A DNA stretch of 64,000 bases from DATJFH01 sp035495815 (GTDB taxonomy: Bacteria; Acidobacteriota; Terriglobia; Bryobacterales; Bryobacteraceae), in contig DATJFH010000346.1 of the NCBI GenBank assembly GCA_035495815.1, positions 21,962-85,961 on the forward strand. Direction: 5' to 3'. Below the pieces are notes generated by a model, which did not search any database, was not told the DNA's origin, and was given only the letters and a program-made list of their open reading frames with translations. Both the position numbers and the translations under genes were made by a program. How positions within the stretch are numbered: the first letter of the stretch is position 1; each line of letters opens with the position of its first letter. Positions 1-6,929 of this stretch are shown here, piece after piece.

Positions 1-1159
1 CCGCAATGCCGTTGCCGCGGTCGTCTCCCGAGCCGCCCAGATAGGTACTGTAAAGGAGCGCCGTGCCGGTGGAATTCAACTTGGCCGCAAAAGCGTCTCG
101 CGAGCCTTTCAGCGTGCTCTGATAGGCCGACACCAGCGGAAAGTTCGTCGAGCCGGTCCAGCCCGTCACGTAGGCGTTCCCCGACCCGTCCACCGTGATC
201 GAAAAGCCCCGGTCGTCGCTGTTTCCCCCCAGGTACGTGCTGTACACGATGGCCGTCCCGCTCGAATTGAGCTTGGTGACAAATGCGTCCACGCTGCCCC
301 CGGAGGTCGGCCGTACGGCCCCGGCGCTCACCTGGTAATTGCTGGAATCGGTATAGCCCGTCACGTACGCCGCGCCGCTCGCGTCCACCGCGATGGCGTT
401 CGCCCGGTCCGTCCCCGCCCCGCCCAGGAAAGTGCTGTACGAAATGGTCGGATCGATTCGCAGCGGCCGCAAGCGGTCGTACGAGCCCACCCAAAACGTC
501 ACCACGTTCCCGCTCACCCGGAAAGCGCCTTCCACCGGGACGCGCCGGCCGTCGATCTCCTGGTAAATCTCCGGCGCCTCGTCCCGCAGTTCGCCCTCCG
601 GAGTGCCCGCGATCAGGCGCCCCCGGTCGTCCACCCGAAGCCGCTCAACGCCTTCATACGAGATCCGGATCTGCCCGGGATCGGCCCCCGGCGCCACGGT
701 GTATTCCGATTTGAGCAGCCGGCTGTGGGACGAGTACAGCATGTCGACGCCGGGATACAGATTCTCATAGACCACCCCCCCGTACAGCGGCACGTTGACT
801 CTCCACTGCCTCGGATCCCGGCCGATGAGGTAATTGGCGCGGCCCTCCTGCGGGTCGAGACCGCTGACCGCAGGCTCCGCGTTCGCCCCCAGGTAACGCA
901 TCCGCACGGTTGTCGACCGCAGGTCGAGCGTTACGTCTCCCGCGGCAAAGTACGCCGTCAATCCCGGTCCCTTCGCCATGAACCGCACCGCCGGATGCGC
1001 CTGCCCGCGATTGGCCGCGAAGCTGAGCGGAATCCGGCCGTACGCTTCGTCTGTCGAACCGGTAAGAATGGACCCGGATGCGCCTCCGAGTGTCAGGAGA
1101 AGAGCCAGAAGACTCTGGGGACCCCGACAGCGCCGCCTCGCGGCTGCTGGGTAGAACAC
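1..1159 (-). CDS. SBBP beta-propeller repeat secreted protein (5' part, runs off the window)
   Basis: The frame is open from a GTG at 1159 to the left window edge, about 386 codons; an in-frame TAG lies two codons upstream of the GTG. The N-terminus has a basic stretch, then a Leu/Ala-rich segment (SLLALLLTLGG) typical of a Sec signal peptide. Next comes a domain opening 'PLSFAANRGQ', as in acidobacterial SBBP proteins, with the later motif 'YENLYPGVDMLY'. From about residue 235, repeats of the form YLGG-x(3)-D-[RD]-x-[NF]-[GAS]-I appear three times (near 435, 245 and 50), each followed by VDGSGNAYVTGW-like or VDASGAAYVTGY-like strands. These are SBBP beta-propeller blades. Family members are large exported proteins of unknown function. 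The C-terminus is outside the window. Confidence 0.85.
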   Translation of the reverse strand, partial: MFYPAAARRRCRGPQSLLALLLTLGGASGSILTGSTDEAYGRIPLSFAANRGQAHPAVRFMAKGPGLTAYFAAGDVTLDLRSTTVRMRYLGANAEPAVSGLDPQEGRANYLIGRDPRQWRVNVPLYGGVVYENLYPGVDMLYSSHSRLLKSEYTVAPGADPGQIRISYEGVERLRVDDRGRLIAGTPEGELRDEAPEIYQEIDGRRVPVEGAFRVSGNVVTFWVGSYDRLRPLRIDPTISYSTFLGGAGTDRANAIAVDASGAAYVTGYTDSSNYQVSAGAVRPTSGGSVDAFVTKLNSSGTAIVYSTYLGGNSDDRGFSITVDGSGNAYVTGWTGSTNFPLVSAYQSTLKGSRDAFAAKLNSTGTALLYSTYLGGSGDDRGNGIA

Positions 1160-1370
1160 CTTAGACTATCTTTCGGCGGCAATGCCACCGGACTTTAGCC
1201 ACCGAACAAGCAATCAGTACTGCCAAGCCGCCGGGCGTGTCTCTACCGCCGAGAGTACGGCATCCGGACCATCGCTCCTCCCCGCGCCGGCTCGTGAGCT
1301 TCAGGTCCCTGCGCGCAAGTCCACTTTTCGAGCAACAACTGCCGCGGGCGGTTGCCGATTCGGAACATGT

Positions 1371-1517
1371 TCAGCCCGACGACGACGCCCTGGCCGCGGC
1401 AGCGGCCTGAATCGAGGGACTATTTGCCAGAGCCCTCAGGACCGCCTGCGGCGCGGTCAAATCTTCCGCCGCCCAGGCCGGGGCTGTCAGGATGGCAAGG
1501 AGCATCAGATTGCGCAT
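1371..1517 (-). pseudogene. Possible remnant of a TolC-like outer-membrane factor N-terminus
   Basis: An ATG at 1517, with AGGGG about nine bases upstream (an alternative ATG is at 1526), opens a 48-residue frame. It has a short signal peptide (LMLLAILTAPAWAA) followed by 'LTAPQAVLRALANSPSIQAAAAA', shown here only as a pattern. That pattern resembles the start of outer-membrane efflux proteins, which typically read L-T-L-x-E-A-V-x-x-A-L-x-x-N-P-x-[IL]-x-x-A. Translation then stops at TGA 1371-1373, whereas real family members are 400 residues or more. I could not follow homology into the other frames downstream (1160-1370), which show nothing recognisable, nor in 1527-1625. It could also be a genuine small exported peptide. 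Confidence 0.35.
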
Positions 1518-1625
1518 TTCGTTCATCCCCTAGGATGCATATCGGCAACCGGGGTGACACCGCTCCCAACAATAAGTGGAACCGTGTAATCGCCCTATGC
1601 CGCGGGGAGCCGGGCGGTGGTGGGA

Positions 1626-1901
1626 CTACTCTCGGCCGGCTGTTTCTTCTCGCGAAGAAAGCATCCGCTCGTACGCTTCTTTGAGGGACCGCTTCACGGC
1701 CGGCGAAAGGGCGGGCGCTTCGATATCCGCCTTGTATTCGCGGCAAAGCCGCACGCTCTTCTTCAGGCTCTCCACAAACTCGACGCAGGGAGCGCAATCG
1801 CGAATATGGCTCTCCAGTTCCTCGCACGCTGCCGGCGGCAGCGTTTGGTCGAGATACTCGGATAACATCGAGAAGATCGTGTTGCAGTCCCGCGGGTTCA
1901 T
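1626..1901 (-). CDS. Anti-sigma factor, zinc-finger (zf-HC2/ZAS) type
   Basis: A 91-residue protein whose first half carries the zinc-binding anti-sigma signature: Cys6 near the start and H-x3-C-x2-C (H-IRD-C-AP-C) around residues 32-39. Such proteins bind and inhibit an ECF sigma factor, and release it when the Zn/thiol site is perturbed. There is no transmembrane helix after the finger, so this looks like a soluble, cytoplasmic member. Its ATG at 1901 overlaps the sigma-factor stop codon (ATGA), so the two are translationally coupled, the usual arrangement for a sigma and its cognate anti-sigma. Confidence 0.85.
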   Translation of the reverse strand: MNPRDCNTIFSMLSEYLDQTLPPAACEELESHIRDCAPCVEFVESLKKSVRLCREYKADIEAPALSPAVKRSLKEAYERMLSSREETAGRE

Positions 1902-2521
1902 CTCTCTCTGACCTGTTCCACGGCGGTACGGAGGTGCTCGTCGAGCGACTTTCTCAATGCCAGGCGGGCGCGGTGGAGCCGCGTCTTCACCACGTCCTCG
2001 CTGACCCCGAGGACACCGGCCGCATCCTCCGTAGAAAGCTCTTCAACATCCCGCAGGAGAAAGACGGCCTTGTAGATGTCCGGGAGCTGCTCCACCGCCC
2101 GGTTCAGAGCCCGCTTCAGCTCGCCGTTCGAAGCGATGTCGTCGGGCAGCGCGGACCAGTCCGCGATCTCGAGCCGGGCGCCCTCGCCGTCGCCGGATTT
2201 CGAAGGCTTCAATGCATCGAGCGACAGCTCCCTTTTCGGCGCAAACAGGCTGCGCCTGCGTTTCATGAGGCAGGCATTCTTGGCAATTCGAAATACCCAT
2301 GGCTTCAGGCGCTCCGGCGCGCGCAACTGGCCGAGACTCTCGAACACTTTCATGAGCGTCTCCTGCGCGACCTCTTCGGCATCCTCGCGCTGCCCGCACA
2401 TGGTGAAGCTGTATCGAAACACCTTTGCGTTATAGAGTTCCACAAAGCGGTCAAAAGCATCGGGATGCCCGGCCATCAACTCTTTCGCGAGTTGCAGCTC
2501 CGAATGGGACGCTTCTTCCAC
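1898..2521 (-). CDS. ECF-type RNA polymerase sigma factor (sigma-70 family)
   Basis: A 207-residue protein starting at GTG 2521. Region 2 spans about residues 25-90 (AFDRFVELYN, then REDAEEVAQETLMKVFE, then LKPWVFRIAKNACLMKRRR) and region 4 about residues 140-195 (LPDIYKAVFLLRDVEELSTEDAAGVLG-type helix-turn-helix, then VKTRLHRARLALRK). This is the two-domain layout of ECF sigma factors, which direct RNA polymerase to a stress or envelope regulon. The linker of roughly 50 residues is longer than usual. It is followed and overlapped by its anti-sigma gene. It diverges from the OsmC gene at 2662, which would be a plausible target given its peroxide-related family, but no shared promoter motif was demonstrated. 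Confidence 0.92.
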   Translation of the reverse strand: MEEASHSELQLAKELMAGHPDAFDRFVELYNAKVFRYSFTMCGQREDAEEVAQETLMKVFESLGQLRAPERLKPWVFRIAKNACLMKRRRSLFAPKRELSLDALKPSKSGDGEGARLEIADWSALPDDIASNGELKRALNRAVEQLPDIYKAVFLLRDVEELSTEDAAGVLGVSEDVVKTRLHRARLALRKSLDEHLRTAVEQVRER

Positions 2522-2661
2522 ACGTCAATTGTACGGCCAACCGCGGCCTCCCTGCCTGTCTGATAAAGATGCGCTGTGCATGGAAAAGTGACAAAGTCCG
2601 AAATTTTTGCAGCAGCTTGTCACCAGTGGCTCCCTTCTGCGTCTTCCCGGATGGAGGCTTT

Positions 2662-3066
2662 ATGGAAATCGTAGTGGATCATCTCGGGGATGTTCAGTTT
2701 GAAGTCAAAGCGCGGAATCACACGGTGATCTGCGATCAACCGGAAGAGAACGGCGGATTCGACGAGGGAATGACTCCGCCGGAATTCATGCTCGCGTCTC
2801 TTGGCTCGTGCGCTGCCTATTATGCAGCGCAGTATCTCAAGGCGAGACAGCTCGCGACGCAAGGACTGCGCGTTCGCGTGACCGCCGGCAAGGGCAAGGC
2901 TCCCGCCCGGCTCGTGGATTTCAAGATAGAAGTGCAGCTTCCCCGGTTCCTCGAGGAGCGGCACAAAGAGGGAGTGCTCCGTGCGGTCCATTCGTGCCTC
3001 ATCCACAATACGCTTCTACACCCTCCTCAAATCACCACGGTCCTCGTACAGCCGTTAGCGGCCTGA
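2662..3066 (+). CDS. OsmC family peroxidase-like protein
   Basis: A 134-residue protein. I chose ATG 2662 because GGAGG (2653-2657) lies just upstream and the family's N-terminus begins here; the frame is open further upstream without family resemblance. The OsmC/Ohr thiol pair is present: one Cys in 'LGSCAAYYA' (about residue 52) and one in 'HSCLIHNTL' (about residue 113). OsmC/Ohr proteins reduce organic hydroperoxides in the cytoplasm with these two cysteines; the branch here is closer to the YhfA/OsmC-like group than to classical Ohr. It converges with the MBL-fold gene at 3191; the 3067-3190 gap has only a weak CTCTG/CAGAG stem near 3110-3130. Confidence 0.85.
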   Translation: MEIVVDHLGDVQFEVKARNHTVICDQPEENGGFDEGMTPPEFMLASLGSCAAYYAAQYLKARQLATQGLRVRVTAGKGKAPARLVDFKIEVQLPRFLEERHKEGVLRAVHSCLIHNTLLHPPQITTVLVQPLAA

Positions 3067-3190
3067 CCTTGCATCCCACGCAGCTTCTGGCGCGCCCGGG
3101 TTGCCGCTTTCTCTGAAAAACTGCAGAGAGTGCTGCCCGGAAGCCGGTGACGCCGGCGCAAGAAGCGGGACGAGTGATCGCATCCGGATC

Positions 3191-4288
3191 CTATTTCCGC
3201 ACCGGGTACTTCTTTGTTACGCCGTTTCGGCTGTTGGTAACCGAGAAGGAGCCGTCCGCCATCGCCGTCATCTGGATGAAGGGCACTTTCTCGCTGCGTT
3301 CGCCGGTGTTGGCCGCATACTCTTCCGGACCGTTGAAGCCCTTCTCGCCTCCGTCCCGGATATATTCGGTCTGCCACAGATCGAGCCCGTGAATCTCCCT
3401 CAACACCTGCATCGCCGCGGGGGTTCCGGCCTTGTGACCGAGCGACCCCATGCTCAGGAACGCCACCCGCGGATTCAGCCCGTGAACCTCCGCCGCCGAG
3501 CAGCAGGAGAGTCCATAGTAGTAGTCCCCCATTGCGCTGGGCATGCTCTGCGCGTGGTGCGTCACCAGGTACGCGTCCACCGCCCCGATCTTGTTTTCCG
3601 GACAGAACAGCGAGTTCGCCGTGTTCCAGGTGAGATCGCCGAGGTAGATGAAACGAAACTTGCCAAACCTCAGCGTAACGCCCACCGACTGCCCGTCTTC
3701 CGCGTCGTCCTCGCTGCGGCGATCCACGGTCGCGCAGGCGGCCGGCGCCGTGGCGCCTTTCACCAGCGGCTTCGCGATGACCTTGCCCTCCGCGCTGACT
3801 ACGTCCACGTCCAGACCTTTGACCGGAATCTTGTCGCCGGCCTTGACTTTCAAGTGACGCGATTTGGCGCGCGCCTCCCGGTACTCGTCGAAGTTCTTGT
3901 CGTCGGCCTTGCTCATCCCCTCCCGGAACCAGGGTCCCCGATGGCGTTTCCACCATGCGTCGTCCTTGCCGTAAGTGACGCTCGTGCCGTGATCCACGAA
4001 GTTCACGATCTCCGTCCTCGGGGCCATGCGCCGGGCCGCTCCCATGTGATCGTCTTCGAAGTGGCTGATCACCAGGTAGTCGATCTTCCTGATCCCGTTC
4101 TGATCCATGAACGCCAGGATGCGATCGGCCGCGCGTGTCGGACCGGCGTCGAGCAGCATCGTCTCACCGGACGGAGCGGTCACGAAAGCCGCATTCCCGT
4201 GGCCGACGTCGACGAAGTAGAATTTCGCTGCATTCTCGGCGAAGAGGGGCGAAAACAGAGGCGCCAGCAGAAGCCATCCAGCCTTCAT
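3191..4288 (-). CDS. Secreted ComEC-like metallo-beta-lactamase-fold hydrolase
   Basis: A 365-residue protein with a Sec signal peptide (WLLLAPLFSPLFA). The mature part starts with the ComEC/Rec2-type MBL pattern: 'FVDVGHGNAAFV', then 'TMLLDAG', then the metal motif 'SHFEDDHMG' near residues 75-83, and later 'YLVTHHAQSM' near 250. The metal motif reads HxExDH rather than the canonical HxHxDH; ComEC-like members usually have HxDxDH. This branch includes secreted nucleases and phosphodiesterase-like hydrolases, but the substrate cannot be told. It is monocistronic and flanked by unrelated genes. Confident in fold, not in function. Confidence 0.8.
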   Translation of the reverse strand: MKAGWLLLAPLFSPLFAENAAKFYFVDVGHGNAAFVTAPSGETMLLDAGPTRAADRILAFMDQNGIRKIDYLVISHFEDDHMGAARRMAPRTEIVNFVDHGTSVTYGKDDAWWKRHRGPWFREGMSKADDKNFDEYREARAKSRHLKVKAGDKIPVKGLDVDVVSAEGKVIAKPLVKGATAPAACATVDRRSEDDAEDGQSVGVTLRFGKFRFIYLGDLTWNTANSLFCPENKIGAVDAYLVTHHAQSMPSAMGDYYYGLSCCSAAEVHGLNPRVAFLSMGSLGHKAGTPAAMQVLREIHGLDLWQTEYIRDGGEKGFNGPEEYAANTGERSEKVPFIQMTAMADGSFSVTNSRNGVTKKYPVRK

Positions 4289-4389
4289 GGCGCATCAGTA
4301 TATCATCGGGGCGCGCGGCGTTTGAACACACCACGCCGCGGTCCGTTTCTGTCAATAGAAGTTCACGCTGTTTGCTACACTCGAGCCAA

Positions 4390-4758
4390 ATGGACGTCGA
4401 ACGAACCATGGAATTCATCCTGCAGTCGCAGGCAAGGGCCGAGGCGCGGATGGAAAAGTCCGAGGCGCGGATGGAGAAGTCCGAGGCGCGGATGGAAAAG
4501 TCCGATGCGCGGATGGAGAAGTTCGACAAGCGCCTGGAGGCCATGCGCAAACTGGTGGAGACCGGCATGAGGATGGTGGTCAACAACCAGAAGAGCCTGG
4601 GCGGGTTGACCGTACAAGTGGGAGAGCAGATAGCCGCCCTCGCCATCAAGGTTGACGCCCTCACCGACGCCCAGCGCAGGAGCGATCGTAAGTTCGAGCG
4701 CTTCATGGACTCCCTGAACAAGCGGCGAACCAACAACGGCCACGGCCCGAAAAACTAG
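4390..4758 (+). CDS. Heptad-repeat coiled-coil protein of unknown function
   Basis: A 122-residue protein starting MDVERTMEF. Residues about 18-45 are four near-identical heptads of the form [ED]-A-R-M-E-K-[SF], encoded by a 21-base tandem repeat. After these come KRLEAMRKLVETGM, then a Gly/Val-rich break (KSLGGLTVQVGEQ), then a second amphipathic helix and a basic tail (NKRRTNNGHGPKN). There is no signal peptide or membrane helix. Short coiled-coil proteins of this pattern are familiar from acidobacterial genomes, but I know of no assigned role. ATG 4408 (GAACCATGG) is an alternative start. The 4289-4389 gap holds its promoter region; none was clear. Confidence 0.7.
   Translation: MDVERTMEFILQSQARAEARMEKSEARMEKSEARMEKSDARMEKFDKRLEAMRKLVETGMRMVVNNQKSLGGLTVQVGEQIAALAIKVDALTDAQRRSDRKFERFMDSLNKRRTNNGHGPKN
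4441..4524 (+). repeat. Four tandem 21-bp units encoding heptads
   Basis: Units begin at 4441, 4462, 4483 and 4504, each close to GAGGCGCGGATGGARAAGTCC, with the last degenerating to GAT...TTC. The first three differ at only one base. Being a multiple of three and of the heptad, copy number can change without a frameshift. Confidence 0.9.
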
Positions 4759-4770
4759 ACGATTCCCCTT

Positions 4771-5535
4771 CTACTTGAAATCTTTTGCGCAGCGGAAGCC
4801 GATATTCGGCCCGCGCTCCGTCGGACGCACCCAGCTCCGGTACGCGCAGGTCAGGTACTTCTCCACATCCGCCCACGAGCCGCCCCGCACTACCCGGTAC
4901 TTGCCCTGTTCCGGCCCTTTGGGATTGGCTTCCGGCGCCTTCTCGTAATAACCGATGTCATACCAGTCCGCGCACCACTCCCACACGTTCCCGACGATGT
5001 CGTAAAGACCGAAGTAATTGGCCTTGCATTTCCCCACCGCCGCCGGACCCTCGATCCCGTTGAACCGCGCGTCCTCCGCCGACGGCTTGCGGTCCCCCCA
5101 TGGATAGGTGGCCTTATCCACCGCTCCCCGGCAGGCGCGCTCCCACTCGGCTTCGGTCGGCAGCCGCTTACCCGCCCACTTGGCGTAGGCGGATGCGTCC
5201 TCCCAGTCCACCGCCGCCACCGGAAATTGCTCTTTGCCGGTCGGGACTTTCCCCTTCGGCCAGTTATAAGGAGGACGGTGTTCGGTGGCAGCCACGAATT
5301 CGGCGTACTGCGCGTTGGTGACTTCGAATTGGTCGAGGTAAAACGGGTCCACCCGGATCGCGCGCACCGGCCGGTCGTCCTTCATCAGCGCCGGCCACCA
5401 TTTCAGATTGTCGTCGGGAAGCGCGTGCGAACGGCCGCGCAGAAATTCGCCGCCGGGTATGAAAACCATCCCCGGAGGCGCGGCGGCCAGGGAGCCTGTG
5501 ATGAGAAGACTAGCCGTAAATAGTCGGGATCTCAT
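4771..5535 (-). CDS. SUMF1/EgtB/PvdO-type (FGE-sulfatase domain) exported protein
   Basis: A 254-residue protein. I use ATG 5535 because MRSRLFTASLLITGSLAAA is a good signal peptide; an in-frame start at 5562 would add nine residues. The SUMF1 domain fills the mature protein: 'MVFIPGGEF', 'FEVTNAQYAEF', 'PVAAVDWEDA', 'RLPTEAEWE', 'GNVWEWCADW', 'VVRGGSW' and a terminal 'GFRCAKD'. True formylglycine-generating enzymes bind copper with a C-x4-C pair just before the YR motif; the aligned segment here is 'KYLTCAYRSW', which lacks that pair. So it is probably not a sulfatase activator but one of the many SUMF1-fold proteins. It overlaps the DUF1501 gene end by 26 bases, as the last gene of the operon. 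Confidence 0.85.
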   Translation of the reverse strand: MRSRLFTASLLITGSLAAAPPGMVFIPGGEFLRGRSHALPDDNLKWWPALMKDDRPVRAIRVDPFYLDQFEVTNAQYAEFVAATEHRPPYNWPKGKVPTGKEQFPVAAVDWEDASAYAKWAGKRLPTEAEWERACRGAVDKATYPWGDRKPSAEDARFNGIEGPAAVGKCKANYFGLYDIVGNVWEWCADWYDIGYYEKAPEANPKGPEQGKYRVVRGGSWADVEKYLTCAYRSWVRPTERGPNIGFRCAKDFK

Positions 5536-6919
5536 CCGTAGGAATGTAGCCGTGAGGCCCAAGCGGATCGACGTACGGATAAGCCCTTCCGGACGGCGTA
5601 TTGCGGATCTCCTTGCTCCAGTCGATGCCGAGCGCCGAGTACATCGTGGCCAGGATGTTCTCCATGCGCGGCTGCTCCTTGCTCTTCCAGCCCGTCTCCA
5701 GGCACTTCTCGCCGCCCGAATCCGTACGCCCGAGCAGCAGCCCGCCTTTTACCCCCGCCCCTGCGAACATGGCCGGATAGCACTTGTTGTAGTGGTCCCG
5801 GCCCGCCATGTTGTTCAGCGCTCCCGGCGTCCGTCCGAATTCGCCCATCACCACCACCAGTGTCTCGTCCAGCAGCGTTTTCGACGGATTCGTCTTGGAC
5901 CGCGTCGCAGCCAGGTCTTCCATCAGGCTCGACAGCGCCGGATCGAACTCCGAGCACAGCACGTAGTGGTTCGATTTGGCCTTGCGATCCCAGATCTGCA
6001 CGTGGTGGTCCCATCCCGGGTGGCAGACGTGGATGTAATGCGTGCCGGCGTCCTGCGCCAGCACGTTGCGAGCCAGGATACAGGAGATGCCGACCGGATT
6101 GTTCCCGTAGCGCTTGCGGTCTTCCTCGGCGATCTTGAACGCGGCCGGCCAGCGGTTGTCGCTCAGCAGCCGGTGCGCCGTGTCGTAGAAATCGTCGTAC
6201 CCCGCCATTTCCTTCCCGTAGGTGGAAATGCGGACCTTCTCCGCTTCCTTCAGCTCGCGCAGCAGCCGCCAGCGCTCTTCTAGCAGCTCGATCGCCTTCT
6301 CGTCGAGCGCGTTGCCTTTCACCGCCGCTTCGGGGTTGATGTCCACCACCGAAAATCGCGGCGGCAGGAACCCGGTCGAGAGAGCCCCCGCCGCGCCCTT
6401 CTCCAGGTAGAACGACATGTAGGTCGGGAACGTGTCTTCCTTGCGCCGCCGCGGCTCCAGTTCCATCGCCACGACCGAGCCGATCGAGGGAATCTCGCGC
6501 GCGAAAGCTAGGTTCAGCTGGCGTCCGGTCTGCTGGTAATACTGCGCGCGGAAATGCACCTCCTCGTGGCTCTGCATCGAGCGCAGGATCGCGAATTTGT
6601 CGAGGTGCTTCTCCAGCTTCGGAAAGAGCAGCTTCGAAAGATAAAGATCGTCCTTGATCTTGCGGACGTCCAGATCCTTGGGAGTCCCCGCCGTCTCCTT
6701 GAAGTCGAACCCTTCCACGTGGCTGATCGCCCCGGAGATTTCGTAAAAAAGGACGTTCCGGGCATTTCCGCGCGGCTGAACCTTGGACGCCGCGCCTTCG
6801 GCCGCCCCCATCTTGAGCGGCCACACCGCTTCGGCGGACGCTCCCAGCAACCCCAGTCCGCCCAGCTTGAGAAGCTCCCGCCGCGTCTGAAAAACTTCGC
6901 CTACGGTTTTCGTGTTCAT
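5510..6919 (-). CDS. DUF1501 domain protein with Tat-type signal
   Basis: A 469-residue protein. The N-terminus has 'TRRELLKLGGLGLLGASA', a twin-arginine signal. The body matches DUF1501, a sulfatase/alkaline-phosphatase-like fold: 'SHVEGFDFKE' near the N-terminus, 'HVCHPGWDHHVQIWD' centrally, and the hallmark 'VVVMGEFGRTPGALN..GRDHYNKCY' toward the C-terminus. These proteins nearly always sit beside DUF1549/DUF1553 proteins in planctomycetes and acidobacteria, and their biochemical role is not established. It lies 10 bases downstream of such a gene here and overlaps the SUMF1-like gene. Confidence 0.9.
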   Translation of the reverse strand: MNTKTVGEVFQTRRELLKLGGLGLLGASAEAVWPLKMGAAEGAASKVQPRGNARNVLFYEISGAISHVEGFDFKETAGTPKDLDVRKIKDDLYLSKLLFPKLEKHLDKFAILRSMQSHEEVHFRAQYYQQTGRQLNLAFAREIPSIGSVVAMELEPRRRKEDTFPTYMSFYLEKGAAGALSTGFLPPRFSVVDINPEAAVKGNALDEKAIELLEERWRLLRELKEAEKVRISTYGKEMAGYDDFYDTAHRLLSDNRWPAAFKIAEEDRKRYGNNPVGISCILARNVLAQDAGTHYIHVCHPGWDHHVQIWDRKAKSNHYVLCSEFDPALSSLMEDLAATRSKTNPSKTLLDETLVVVMGEFGRTPGALNNMAGRDHYNKCYPAMFAGAGVKGGLLLGRTDSGGEKCLETGWKSKEQPRMENILATMYSALGIDWSKEIRNTPSGRAYPYVDPLGPHGYIPTDEIPTIYG

Positions 6920-6929
6920 TGCGCCACCC

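Noticed and set aside
1160..1370. Possible insertion-sequence scar next to the SBBP start
   Set aside because: GGTGGC occurs twice as a short direct repeat but no terminal inverted repeats, transposase or target duplication could be identified.
1182..1589. Plus-strand frame of 135 codons in the gap after the SBBP gene
   Set aside because: Low-complexity Arg/Ser/Pro composition, no ribosome site or motif.
2425..2661. Upstream extension of the OsmC gene
   Set aside because: No family resemblance upstream of ATG 2662; it overlaps the sigma-factor gene and its promoter region.
4441..4524. Tandem repeats as a CRISPR array
   Set aside because: Units are contiguous with no spacers and code for heptads.
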